From: Bog-950 sp046329495
GTDB taxonomy: Bacteria > Bacteroidota > Bacteroidia > Chitinophagales > LD1
Direction: 5' to 3'
Length of the DNA stretch: 64,000 nucleotides
Assembly (NCBI GenBank): GCA_046329495.1
Contig: JAXLUO010000003.1
Location: forward strand, 323,081-387,080
In this document: positions 17,794 through 27,500 of the stretch, piece after piece
Numbering within the stretch: position 1 is the first letter of the stretch
Layout of the letters: every line of letters begins with the position of its first letter
Translations under genes and position numbers: made by a program
Notes under the pieces: generated by a model
Databases searched by the model: none
Told to the model about the DNA's origin: nothing
What the model saw: the letters and a program-made list of their open reading frames with translations, nothing else

Positions 17794-19104
17794 ATGAAGA
17801 CAAAGTCAATTAAAAAAGATAAAGTATCTGTTATTACACTGGGCTGTTCCAAAAATTTGGTAGACAGCGAAGTAATGATGAATCAATTGCAACATGGTGG
17901 GTACGACGTTAAGCACGATAAGTGGAGCAAGGGCCGCAATATCGTTATTGTAAATACCTGCGGCTTTATTGACCGTGCCAAAGAAGAAAGCGTAAATACT
18001 ATCCTTGAGTATGCCGAAGCCAAGAGCAAAGGAAAGATTGAAAAGCTATATGTAACAGGTTGTTTGTCGCAACGCTATAAGGACAACCTGGAAGAAGAAA
18101 TACCGGAAGTGGATGCGTTTTTCGGCACCATGGAATTGCCACGATTACTGAAAACGCTAAAAGTAGATTACCAGCACGAACTGATTGGCGAGCGTTTATT
18201 GAGCACTCCTTCGCATTATGCTTATCTCAAAATTTCGGAGGGTTGCAATCGTACGTGCTCGTTTTGCGCTATACCGCTGATGCGCGGCAAGCACATTTCG
18301 CGCAGTATAGAAGACATGGTGGAAGAAGCCAAAAAGCTGGCAGCAAAAGGCGTGAAGGAATTAATGCTGATTGCACAGGAGTTAACGTTCTACGGTTTGG
18401 ATATTTACAAGAAACGTAAGCTTCCCGAATTACTAAACGAACTTAGCAAGGTAGAAGGTATTGAGTGGATTCGCTTACATTATGCGTACCCGGCTCAATT
18501 CCCCATGGAAATAATTGATGCCATGGCAGAAAATCCGAAGGTTTGCAACTACCTGGATATGCCGCTGCAACATGCCAGCGATAACGTATTGGCTGCCATG
18601 CGCCGCAATATCACCAATGCGGATACACGCAAGTTAATTGAAGACATACGCAAACGCATACCCGGTATTGCTATCCGTACCACTATGCTGGTTGGTTACC
18701 CCGGTGAAACGGAGCAGGATTTTGAAGACCTGAAAACCTTTGTGGAAGAAATGCGTTTCGACCGTTTGGGCGTATTCACTTACTCTCATGAAGAGAGCAC
18801 AAGAGCATATGCCGTGGAAGATAATATAAGTGCTGAGGTAAAAGCTGAGCGCGCTGCAGAGTTAATGGACGTGCAGGAGCAAATTAGTGCAGCCTTGAAC
18901 GAGAAGAAGATTGGCCAAACTTTTAAAGTTTTGTTCGATCGCAAGGAAGGCGGTTACTTTATTGGTCGTACGGAGTTTGATTCGCCGGAAGTAGATAACG
19001 AGGTATTAGTGGACGCTAAAAGCCAATATGTAAGGGTTGGAGATTTTGCTAACGTAAAGATTACAAGGGCGGAAGAGTTTGATCTTTATGGTGAAATAGT
19101 GTAG
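17794..19104 (+). CDS. rimO: Ribosomal protein uS12 methylthiotransferase RimO
   Basis: This 436-residue enzyme has the MTTase N-terminal domain with three cluster cysteines (LGCSKNLVDSE, NTCGFI and TGCLSQR), a radical SAM domain with Cys151, Cys155 and Cys158 in GCNRTCSFC, and a C-terminal TRAM domain. RimO adds a methylthio group to an aspartate of ribosomal protein S12. The CAIPLMRGKHISR sequence after the radical SAM cysteines separates it from the tRNA enzymes MiaB and MtaB, which have different residues there. It is downstream of the GxxExxY insert; before that insert arrived it may have been adjacent to ftsY. Confidence 0.95.
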   Translation: MKTKSIKKDKVSVITLGCSKNLVDSEVMMNQLQHGGYDVKHDKWSKGRNIVIVNTCGFIDRAKEESVNTILEYAEAKSKGKIEKLYVTGCLSQRYKDNLEEEIPEVDAFFGTMELPRLLKTLKVDYQHELIGERLLSTPSHYAYLKISEGCNRTCSFCAIPLMRGKHISRSIEDMVEEAKKLAAKGVKELMLIAQELTFYGLDIYKKRKLPELLNELSKVEGIEWIRLHYAYPAQFPMEIIDAMAENPKVCNYLDMPLQHASDNVLAAMRRNITNADTRKLIEDIRKRIPGIAIRTTMLVGYPGETEQDFEDLKTFVEEMRFDRLGVFTYSHEESTRAYAVEDNISAEVKAERAAELMDVQEQISAALNEKKIGQTFKVLFDRKEGGYFIGRTEFDSPEVDNEVLVDAKSQYVRVGDFANVKITRAEEFDLYGEIV

Positions 19105-19141
19105 TTTTTGTTCAAATCGTATCGTTTTTTACCTTCGTAGC

Positions 19142-19669
19142 ATGCGTAAAACCCTAATTATAGGCGTTATGGCCGGCATGCTTTTCAGCATGTTTGGGGT
19201 TTACCTATTTTTTGCAGCCGCTGTTTCCTTCGCAAAGTTTGAAGCAAAAACGGAGATTGAAAATACCTGCAACGTTCAATTAACCCAGTTTAACTTCAGT
19301 GCAGAAGAGTTTGCTTCTTTATCTCGTCCGGAAGGGGATGACGATGAAGTGTTGATTAACGGCGAATTGTACGACGTTAAGCATGTGCTGGTGCATAATG
19401 GTAAGATTACTGTAACTGCGTACCGCGATGCCAATGAATCTGATGTAGTAGAACATCTTATTGAATGGGTAGGCAGGCATACCAGGCATGGATCTCATGG
19501 CCCTGTTACACAGTCTTTTTTTATGCCCTATTATGCTGTAAGTAGCTTTAGCTGGTGTACAACCCTTCCGATTAGTGTTACAAGTATTCAGCCCAGGGCT
19601 GACAAAATCTTATCCGGATCAATTGCAGGTATACTTATTCCCCCACCCAACTGCGTACCTGCCGTTTAA
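19142..19669 (+). CDS. Hypothetical exported protein upstream of a TonB receptor
   Basis: I do not recognise a named family. The 175-residue protein has an N-terminal hydrophobic segment (about residues 5-29, signal peptide or anchor), then an NGELYDV stretch followed by a KITVTAY strand. It ends with a Pro-rich tail (IPPPNC). Small exported proteins with an NGxxYDV-like segment and a Pro-rich end are, from memory, often found directly before TonB-dependent receptors in Bacteroidota, which is the case here (68 bases). A link to uptake of the receptor's substrate, perhaps a metal, is inference. It starts 37 bases after rimO. Confidence 0.65.
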   Translation: MRKTLIIGVMAGMLFSMFGVYLFFAAAVSFAKFEAKTEIENTCNVQLTQFNFSAEEFASLSRPEGDDDEVLINGELYDVKHVLVHNGKITVTAYRDANESDVVEHLIEWVGRHTRHGSHGPVTQSFFMPYYAVSSFSWCTTLPISVTSIQPRADKILSGSIAGILIPPPNCVPAV

Positions 19670-19737
19670 TATCGCCTGGCTCTATAGGAGCTCTTCTTTT
19701 TTATTTATTGATTTTGATGCCGCAATGCGGTTAAATT

Positions 19738-21786
19738 ATGCGTTTAAGGTTATTCTTTATTCTGATTACTGTTAGTATGCTACGCCCTGTTGGTGCGCAA
19801 AATGATACGTTGCAAGGTGAGCTGAAAGAAGTAGTAGTTACGGGCCTTAAGGAAACCAAACGGCTGGAAACGGTTGTTGATGTGGTGCCGTTAGAGGCCG
19901 CCGATATGCGCAGACAAGGCGCTTTTAATATCAGTGATGGATTAAGCAAAATACCAGGGGTAAGTCAATTGAATACAGGTGTTTCAATATCCAAGCCGGT
20001 AATACGGGGTATGTACGGTAATCGAATTCTGGTATTGCTTTCGGGATTGCGCTTCGATAATCAGCAATGGCAGGATGAACATGGTATGGGTTTAAGTGAT
20101 ATAGGTATTGACCGGGTAGAAGTGATTAAAGGCCCTATGGCAGTGCTGTATGGCTCTGATGCTGTCGGTGGTTTGATAAACGTAATAGAAGAGCAAAAAC
20201 CAGCGGAAAATACCCTGCAGCTCGATTTCAATACAAGGTTTCACTCTAACACTTTAGGCACAGTAAATGATATCGGACTAAAAGGATACCGAAATAATAC
20301 CTGGTGGCGTGTACGAATTGGGGCCGAAAGCCACGCCGATTATAGTGATGGTAATAATACGCGTGTGCTTAATTCGCGCAGTGATGGATACTATTTTAAG
20401 GGTACAATAGGTATACAGCGTAAGAACGTAACCAGCGAAAACAATTATCATTTTTCAATAAATGACTTCGGTTTTATTATGAACGATATAGCCGACTTTA
20501 TGAAACCTGATGCCCGGTATACACGCAAACTAAATGGCCCTTTTCATAAAGTTATGTTGAACGTTTTCTCTTCGCGTAACAAAATTCAGCTTCACAATTC
20601 ATTGCTTAAAATTGATGCAGGCTTTCAGTCCAACTCGCGCATGGAGAATGAAGGAGGGGGCAAAATATCTTTAAACATGCTACTAACCACAGGTCTTTAC
20701 CATTTAGAATGGATTAAGCCGTTAACCGACCGGTTAGAAATAATAGTAAGCCAAAACACAAGCTACGAGAACAACACCAACTTTGGTGGCAGAAAAATAA
20801 TTCCTGATGCCCATATGCTGGAAGCCAGCGTGTCGGGTTTTGTAAAATATAATGCCCACAAGGTAGTGGTAGAGGCTGGTGCAGGTATCAATAATCGCTG
20901 GATTAAAACCCTGCTAACTCCGTTGGTAAACTCGCCGGATAAAGGTAATACCATTACTCCTTTTTCTCGCAACCGGGTTTCGTTTAATGCTTTAAGCGGG
21001 GTTACAGTTAACCCTGTTGAAGGATTGAATATTAAAGTAAATGTTGCTACGGGATTGCGGGCACCTAATTTGGCAGAACTTTCCAGCAATGGCTTACGTG
21101 AGGGCACATATCGCTATGAAATAGGGGATATGCACCTTAAGAATGAGCAGAATATAAATATTGATGTGAGTTTAACGCACAAAACGGAGTGGTTTGGTTA
21201 CTCGCTAAGTGGTTTTATCAGCTTATTCGATAATTACATTTACATCACTCCCACAGGCGAGGAATATATTGGCTTTCAAATTTATCGTTACAAACAACAG
21301 AATGCCCTTTATACAGGAGGAGAGGCTGAACTGGAGTTTACACCCCAAGGTTTGGTGCAGGGCTTAGAATTTACTGTTAAAGGTGCTTACCTGTATTCCA
21401 TAGGTAGAGATGGAAAGTATATTCCGTTTACCACGGCCCCCAAAATTTCTCCCAACCTCAGTTATTCCCGTTCACTTGGTAAATATGTCAAGAACTTCTA
21501 CGCGAATGTTGGTTTTGATTACGTTTTCCAACAAAACAGAACGGCTCCGGAAGAAATACCTACGGCGGCCTATTATCTGATGAATGCAGGTATAGGTGCT
21601 GAATTTGCTTTTAAGAAGGCAGGATTTACTATTGGAGTATCCGGTAATAATTTACTTAACGCTGCCTACTTCGACCATCTATCCCGTCTTAAGGCTTTTG
21701 GTATCCGCAATATAGGCCGCAATATCAGTGTCAATTTATTTGTCCCAATACAATTCAATTATTTAAAACAAACCAAAAACAAGTAG
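19738..21786 (+). CDS. TonB-dependent outer-membrane receptor
   Basis: This 682-residue receptor has a signal peptide (about 1-20, ending GAQ), a TonB box region (KEVVVTG), a plug domain with the characteristic ISKPVIRGMYGNR and DRVEVIKGPMAVLYGSDAVGG segments, and a 22-strand-type beta barrel to the C-terminus, which ends in an aromatic NLFVPIQF region. It lacks the N-terminal carboxypeptidase-like domain of SusC proteins, so it is of the iron/metal/vitamin class and not the polysaccharide class. The substrate cannot be read from the sequence. It is translated with a lipoprotein gene whose ATG lies one base after its stop codon, and a 38-residue membrane peptide follows. Confidence 0.93.
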   Translation: MRLRLFFILITVSMLRPVGAQNDTLQGELKEVVVTGLKETKRLETVVDVVPLEAADMRRQGAFNISDGLSKIPGVSQLNTGVSISKPVIRGMYGNRILVLLSGLRFDNQQWQDEHGMGLSDIGIDRVEVIKGPMAVLYGSDAVGGLINVIEEQKPAENTLQLDFNTRFHSNTLGTVNDIGLKGYRNNTWWRVRIGAESHADYSDGNNTRVLNSRSDGYYFKGTIGIQRKNVTSENNYHFSINDFGFIMNDIADFMKPDARYTRKLNGPFHKVMLNVFSSRNKIQLHNSLLKIDAGFQSNSRMENEGGGKISLNMLLTTGLYHLEWIKPLTDRLEIIVSQNTSYENNTNFGGRKIIPDAHMLEASVSGFVKYNAHKVVVEAGAGINNRWIKTLLTPLVNSPDKGNTITPFSRNRVSFNALSGVTVNPVEGLNIKVNVATGLRAPNLAELSSNGLREGTYRYEIGDMHLKNEQNINIDVSLTHKTEWFGYSLSGFISLFDNYIYITPTGEEYIGFQIYRYKQQNALYTGGEAELEFTPQGLVQGLEFTVKGAYLYSIGRDGKYIPFTTAPKISPNLSYSRSLGKYVKNFYANVGFDYVFQQNRTAPEEIPTAAYYLMNAGIGAEFAFKKAGFTIGVSGNNLLNAAYFDHLSRLKAFGIRNIGRNISVNLFVPIQFNYLKQTKNK

Positions 21787-21787
21787 T

Positions 21788-22204
21788 ATGAAAAAAACAA
21801 TGATTTCAATGGCTGCAGCCGCGGCTCTTTTCATTTTAATGGTGGGTATTTCTTCTTGCGAAAAGGATGAAGGCAAACTGCCAAACATATCTTTTAAAAC
21901 AACCGCCGGCTATACTTCGGCCGATAATACAGTTGCCGCGGGCGATACTGTTTTAGTTGGTATCAATGCTTCCAAATCGGAAGAAGAGGATGTGCTGAAA
22001 ACCTTCAACATTTCAAAGAGTGTGGATGGCGGTTCTTCTTCAACGGTGCAAAACGTAACTTTAACAACTGCGCAGCAGGATACCTATACCCAGGATTTTC
22101 AACTGGTAGCAGGTGCGGCCGGCCATACCGAGAAATACACTTTTACTGTAAGTAACCGTGATGGCTTAACTAATAGCCTCAACGTTACGTTAACTGTGCA
22201 ATAG
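21788..22204 (+). CDS. Small lipoprotein of the TonB receptor operon
   Basis: This 138-residue protein has a lipoprotein signal (hydrophobic segment ending GISSCEKDEG; the Cys at about residue 27 would be lipidated). The mature part is a single beta-sandwich-like domain rich in Thr/Ser/Val. It begins one base after the stop of the TonB receptor gene, so the two are certainly co-transcribed. It probably acts on the cell surface or periplasmic side as a partner of the receptor. I do not recognise a specific family, and it is too short for a typical HmuY- or SusD-type binding protein. Confidence 0.82.
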   Translation: MKKTMISMAAAAALFILMVGISSCEKDEGKLPNISFKTTAGYTSADNTVAAGDTVLVGINASKSEEEDVLKTFNISKSVDGGSSSTVQNVTLTTAQQDTYTQDFQLVAGAAGHTEKYTFTVSNRDGLTNSLNVTLTVQ

Positions 22205-22207
22205 TAC

Positions 22208-22324
22208 ATGCAGCAGTTATGGCAACAGTTTAAACAGGTAATTGAAGGACAAGCTCATTGGCTGGCCTTTGTACTAATGCTGTTGCTTGCCGTGGTTGCT
22301 ATACTATTCTTTACCAGATACTAA
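22208..22324 (+). CDS. 38-residue single-pass membrane peptide
   Basis: A short gene starts 3 bases after the lipoprotein stop codon (ATG at 22208, TAA at 22322-22324). The peptide begins MQQLWQQFKQVIEG and continues with a strongly hydrophobic stretch (about residues 17-35) ending FFTRY, which is a single membrane helix with a basic end. The tight spacing and coding-like composition support it as the third gene of the TonB receptor operon. The function is unknown; a small stabilising subunit of an inner-membrane complex is one possibility. Confidence 0.6.
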   Translation: MQQLWQQFKQVIEGQAHWLAFVLMLLLAVVAILFFTRY

Positions 22325-22344
22325 GCACATAAAAATGCAAATTG

Positions 22345-22371
22345 CAAACGCCGCCTACCAGGTGGCGTTTG
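22345..22371. terminator. Hairpin between convergent TonB operon and M48 gene
   Basis: An 11-bp stem with one G-U pair (22345-22355 with 22361-22371) and a 5-base loop. It overlaps the stop codon of the M48 gene. T tails are weak on both strands, so a bidirectional terminator is likely but not certain. Confidence 0.5.
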
Positions 22372-23446
22372 TGTTTACCGCTGTCTGCAATTCATTAAAC
22401 AGCGAGTCTAAATCGGGATGTTGTTGTATAGTAAAGTGCTTTGTGTTTATTTCTGCTTTAATCTCTGCAATTCTATCTGCTGTTAATGGATGTGTACTTA
22501 AAAAGCCGGGGAATTCACCATGCTGTTTCTCTTCTTTCTGAAGTGCTTCAAATAAACTGATCATGCCCTGGGGATTAATGTGTTGTTCTGCCAGCAGTTG
22601 CAAGCCGTTCTTGTCAGCATCCGACTCAAATTCGCGTGAATAGGAGAGTTGCTTTAGCTGGTCGGCATTTTGAACCACTACTGCGGCTACACCGGTGGCG
22701 TCACCCAAAAAAAGCGAAACCATAATATACGAGGATAGGGCGCGAAAAAGGCTTCGTGTGGAATGCTTTAACACTACGTGCGAGTATTCGTGCGAAAGTA
22801 GCGCTGCAAGTTGGGATGCACTATTCATTTTGTGCAAAATGCCTGCATATACTACGATTCGACCACCCGGCAGCGCAAAGGCATTCACCGTAGAGTCGTT
22901 TATAATGGTAATGCTTACAGGATACTCCGATTTAAAATGCAGGTTATTAAGGAAGCGGTTAGCGATAACGCTGGCATCTTTATTAATCGAAGCACCAACT
23001 GTAAATTGAAGGTAGGCTTGTTCACCGATCTTTTGTTCGGTATTTACCGGTACCGCCCTGGCCGCCTTATCGGCTAAAACGGGCAGTAAAAAGAAGTAAG
23101 TAAGCAAGGGCACAATTACAAATAGGAAACCTACCAGTGCCAGAGCTAAAATAAATTTGCTTACTCCACTTTTACGTTTTACGGAACTAAAGGCGCTTAA
23201 TGGATACTTTTGCTTTAATGCCTCTTCAAAACCGGGCGTGCTGATAAGCAGATAAGTGTTTGGTTGCTTAAGGTTGCGCCATTCGTTGAATGTGACGGCT
23301 TGCAGATCTTCCGGTTGCCAAATATGCTCAGTAACGGTTCCATTATGTGCTACCACCTTAAGCTTTAAACTATAGATGCCTAATTCTACTTCCACCTTTT
23401 GGCCTCCGTTAAAGGCATTGTCATTATAAGTTCCTGTAAATATCAT
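22355..23446 (-). CDS. M48-family metalloprotease, membrane-anchored
   Basis: This protein of about 363 residues has an N-terminal beta domain (about 1-90) seen in some Bacteroidota M48 proteins, a transmembrane segment (about residues 100-125), and an M48 peptidase domain with the zinc motif HEYSHVVLKH and a downstream ESDADKNGL glutamate ligand. M48 enzymes of the LoiP/BepA type act in outer-membrane or periplasmic protein quality control; HtpX types act in the inner membrane. The single anchor and soluble catalytic domain here favour the former. The ATG at 23446 was chosen over one three codons upstream. It is convergent with the TonB operon and divergent from the potassium channel gene. 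Confidence 0.88.
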   Translation of the reverse strand: MIFTGTYNDNAFNGGQKVEVELGIYSLKLKVVAHNGTVTEHIWQPEDLQAVTFNEWRNLKQPNTYLLISTPGFEEALKQKYPLSAFSSVKRKSGVSKFILALALVGFLFVIVPLLTYFFLLPVLADKAARAVPVNTEQKIGEQAYLQFTVGASINKDASVIANRFLNNLHFKSEYPVSITIINDSTVNAFALPGGRIVVYAGILHKMNSASQLAALLSHEYSHVVLKHSTRSLFRALSSYIMVSLFLGDATGVAAVVVQNADQLKQLSYSREFESDADKNGLQLLAEQHINPQGMISLFEALQKEEKQHGEFPGFLSTHPLTADRIAEIKAEINTKHFTIQQHPDLDSLFNELQTAVNTNATW

Positions 23447-23545
23447 AATCACCAATTGGCTGTAATTTAAGCAGCTTGTAAAGGTATATGTCTACAACTG
23501 AGCAAGATTATTGTAAATTGAGAAACAGGATTGTTTATTTGTGGT

Positions 23546-24538
23546 ATGAACCTGAACATACGGGTGTTTTTTAAGGTGTATTTGGCCATCGGGGTGTTTT
23601 TCCTCATTCTTTTCGGGGGAACCTGTGGCTATATGGCCATTGAGCATTATACCTTTTTAGAAGCCTTGTATATGACGGTTATTACCCTGGCTACCATTGG
23701 CTATGGTGAGGTACACCCTTTAAGTTCCGCAGGGCGGGTATTTACTATCATACTTACACTGGCCAACCTTAGTACCTTCACCTATTTCATTGCGCAGATT
23801 TCGAGTTACTTTTTAGATGGAGAATTTACACGAACATTAAAATTGGTTAGGATGGAAAAAGCTATTTCCGAACTTAAGGACCACGTAATTATCTGCGGTT
23901 TCGGTCGCAATGGTCGCGAAGCCGCAAAGCTATTTGCCGCAGGGGGCAAACCCTTTGTGGTAATTGAACAGGCTAATCCGGATACCATTACCAAGGAAAT
24001 AGATGTGCCTTACTATATGCAGGATAACGCTACGCGCGATGAAGCGCTGGTGAAAGCCGGCATAGCTAATGCATCTGCATTGATTACTACCCTGCCCAAC
24101 GATGCGGATAATGTATTTGTGGTGCTTACGGCCCGCGAATTAAATAGCCGCATACGAATTGTTAGCCGTGCCTCGCATGATACGTCGGTTAAAAAACTGA
24201 AGACAGCCGGAGCCAATAATGTTATTATGCCCGATAAAATAGGGGGCGCCCATATGGCTACCCTGGTATTAAGCCCGGATATAAAGGAGTTCATGGACTT
24301 GATGAATACCCAGTATTCCGATCATTTTACCGTGCTGGAATTAATGGTCGGCAAAACTATATCGCTGGAAGAACTGGATAGCTGGAAAACCACCGGTGCT
24401 ACTGTTTTAGGTATTAAAAACATGGAAGGCGACTTTGCGCTAAACCCTGTGCCTTCAACTGTATTAAGGCCGGGTAACCGCATCATTGCTATGGGGGCAA
24501 AAAACCAACTGGATAAGCTTGGTGCCCTTCTAAACTAA
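23546..24538 (+). CDS. Potassium channel with RCK (TrkA-N/TrkA-C) domains
   Basis: This 330-residue channel has two membrane helices flanking a pore loop with the selectivity filter TIGYGE, then a cytoplasmic Rossmann-type RCK domain starting VIICGFGRNGREAAKLF (dinucleotide-binding GxGxxG variant), and a C-terminal TrkA-C domain. This 2TM-pore-RCK layout is that of MthK/GsuK-like channels gated by ligands such as Ca2+ or nucleotides. I chose the ATG at 23546; a TTG 15 bases upstream is also in frame. It is monocistronic and convergent with the PorU2 operon. Confidence 0.94.
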   Translation: MNLNIRVFFKVYLAIGVFFLILFGGTCGYMAIEHYTFLEALYMTVITLATIGYGEVHPLSSAGRVFTIILTLANLSTFTYFIAQISSYFLDGEFTRTLKLVRMEKAISELKDHVIICGFGRNGREAAKLFAAGGKPFVVIEQANPDTITKEIDVPYYMQDNATRDEALVKAGIANASALITTLPNDADNVFVVLTARELNSRIRIVSRASHDTSVKKLKTAGANNVIMPDKIGGAHMATLVLSPDIKEFMDLMNTQYSDHFTVLELMVGKTISLEELDSWKTTGATVLGIKNMEGDFALNPVPSTVLRPGNRIIAMGAKNQLDKLGALLN

Positions 24539-24568
24539 ACAATTATTTAAAAAACAACCTTCGTTATC

Positions 24569-27500
24569 CTATCTAACGATTACAAGTTTGCCAAATCCCT
24601 TCTTGAAGTATTTGTCGTAGTTAGTACCCATGTGGTCCATTTCTTTATCGTCCAAACGTGTTGTAACGCGATAGAAGTATACTCCATTCGCCAGTAAATC
24701 GCCATAGGTGTCGCGGCCATCCCAGGTGTATTCCGAAATGTTACGACCGATATGGATCGGGCCCAATTCATCCTTGGTAATTTCTTTTACAACCGTACCC
24801 TTAATGGTCATAATCTGAATCCGCATGTAATCGGGTACCTCGGTGCCGGTAACAGTAAAGATGAACTTGGTTGCTGTGGTAAACGGATTCGGATAATTCA
24901 GCACATTGGTGATCATCGGTTTATTGATCACTTCAAAGCTGATTTTATAATCGTAGAAGCGATTGTCCAGGTTACGGCTCTCCATACTACTGTTGTTACC
25001 ACTGCGGTCGCGGTCGCGGATGATTAGCTCGTAGGTGCCATCAATGGTAAAGCTTGGCTTTAATTCTACCTGTGCCTTATTACCTTTTGTTAAGTTCGTA
25101 GAATCTGCAGGGTAAAACTTCATGGTTACATTATCAAAGTTCAAGCGGCGCAAATTGCTTTCTCCCGGATACTTCAGGTATAAATCCAATAATGAGGTAT
25201 CGTTAAGGGCAAGGAATTTATTCTCGTCCTTAAGCGTTACCATAATGGTTGGTTGAGTCGAAACAATATCTCCGTTAAAAATATGCTGCCCATCAAAAGT
25301 TACATCCAGTAGCGGGTTAATCTTATCGCCTATGGTTTTAAAGTTCAATTCAGCATAGTTGTTAAAGTGGTATTGCTCCAGCTGGTCTTCATTGGGATTG
25401 GCTTCAATTACCAATCTGTTTAACCCTTCGTAGGTGTTGCTGTTAATAGCCTGGCTATAAGATAATACGATAAATGTATCCTGCTGGCCCGGTAATGGAG
25501 CGTGGCGTGTAAGCGTTGTATTTACGTGGAATTGAGCATCGCGTACCGTGTAGGAAGTAAGCATACTATCCATAGGTATATCGGTAACATTTTCCAATGC
25601 AACTTCTACATGCATGTTGCCTCCCATAGGCACCGAATCGACAAAGCTGAAATATTTGGCCGGGTTGATAGCTGCTTCCGGTGCTTTCTTATAGAGTATC
25701 CGCCAGTACTGCAACTGTGTAGGCGTGCGCAACGAATCATCCCTGGTGCGCAAACGCAAACGCATGTAAGGATACTGTTGGGCGCTAAAATTATTGATAA
25801 GGTTAAAGGTGTCGGTAGTAGAAAGTAATACTGTTTCAATGCCGTTATTCTGCACACCAATTAAATCTACGGTATCAACATCTTTTGTATTGCCTTCGCG
25901 GCTTTTTAACTGAAAGTGCATGCTGCCCCATTCTTGCGCCGGACCAATCTTAGGAGAAGTCATTTGCCCTGCGAACCACAAGCCGTTAAAGTCTATAGAC
26001 GCCTGGATATACGGTGAATAGCTGGTTTGGTTTACCAACGTGTAAGGATAGGATAAGTTGCCTTTTTGTGTAAAGTAAATGAACGGGCCTGTTAAGGTGC
26101 CGTTTTTAAATTGCGAAGCTGGTAGTAATAAAGTGCTTTCTAATGCCTGCACCAGTGTATCGTCCCATTGCGGATAAATACTGTTCATGTTGTTATCGCT
26201 GTAGGCTAACACATAAAAACCGTCCGGTATGGAATCAAGGAAGTTTTTAATTACAATGCTCCACGGCTGGTTCGATATCAACGAAGCACCGGGAACGGAG
26301 GGGTCTACCGCAGCATGTGTGCCGGTGGTTTTAAAGTCGTAACCATATTGAATGTAGTATTTCCCATCGCAATGGTAGTTGCCAAATTTATCCCCCCAAT
26401 TATCGGTTTGTGAAGGCAGGATGTTCATGCTATACCATGGGAAGCCTGTAACGTTATCAATAACCGCGAAGGTTATGCCATTCGTAAATCCGCAACCGCC
26501 CATACGGAAGCGATGCTGGTTGTAGTTGTTATAGTCCCAACCCATCGATTCGGCACTCAACGGACCACCAAAGGCATCGGCAATACCTGTTTTTACAAAG
26601 ATGTTATTTACTGAAGAAGGGAATTTAAAAATACGGTCCGTGTCTATTTCCAGGTTCAGATAATTATCCTTCTGCCACTGGTAATAATGCGATTGGTTCC
26701 AACCCGGGTACTCGCCGGCCAGGTATATAAAGCTGCTGTAACGCCAGCGCGGGCTGCTGGAGTCGATAGCTACACGCCAGTAATAAACTACGCTATCTTT
26801 ATAAGTAATAGTGGGTTTCCAATGTAATACACCACCGCTTTGATAGATAGTTTTGGTTTCGAGTGGCGCAAGGAATAGTTCGGATGTATCAATTTCAAAC
26901 CGGTAGTTACGTGCCGGTGCAAAGGGATTAACTGTAGAAGCTTTCAATGTTACACCTTGTTGCGAATCGATGGCAAATTCATATGGGTAAATCGGGATTA
27001 CATCATCATTCTGGATATAAATAGAAGCAGGGATTGTTAATCCGTTATTGTTCTCGGCCATCTCGTCAACATGGTAATCAGCATCTACGTAGGGGTAAAA
27101 GAGATTTTGACCGTATGAAGAACCTGCAGTTGATGTTGGTAAAACAAATGTCACCGTGTCCTTATAATAGGGAGCGGCAATGTATTTCTTGTAATAGCTT
27201 GAAACGGAATCATTATTTGCAGCAAAGGCGACCCTTGTTAAGGAAACGGAAATGGTATCTTTCTTTGCACGGCCAAGGTTGGTCACAATCACATGCACTT
27301 CAAAAGAATCGGTGCCCGGTGTAATAGTCGCAGGATTAAAATATACTGATGATTCGTTTACAGCATAATCGGGCTTTGGATATTGGTTTAAACGCAAAGC
27401 CGGGTCGCCATGCAGGGTCATTTCATATGCCACCATCATGTCAAAGTCAATATTGCCGCAACAGGCAACTACGTCGCTCATGGCTGAACGAACACATTCT

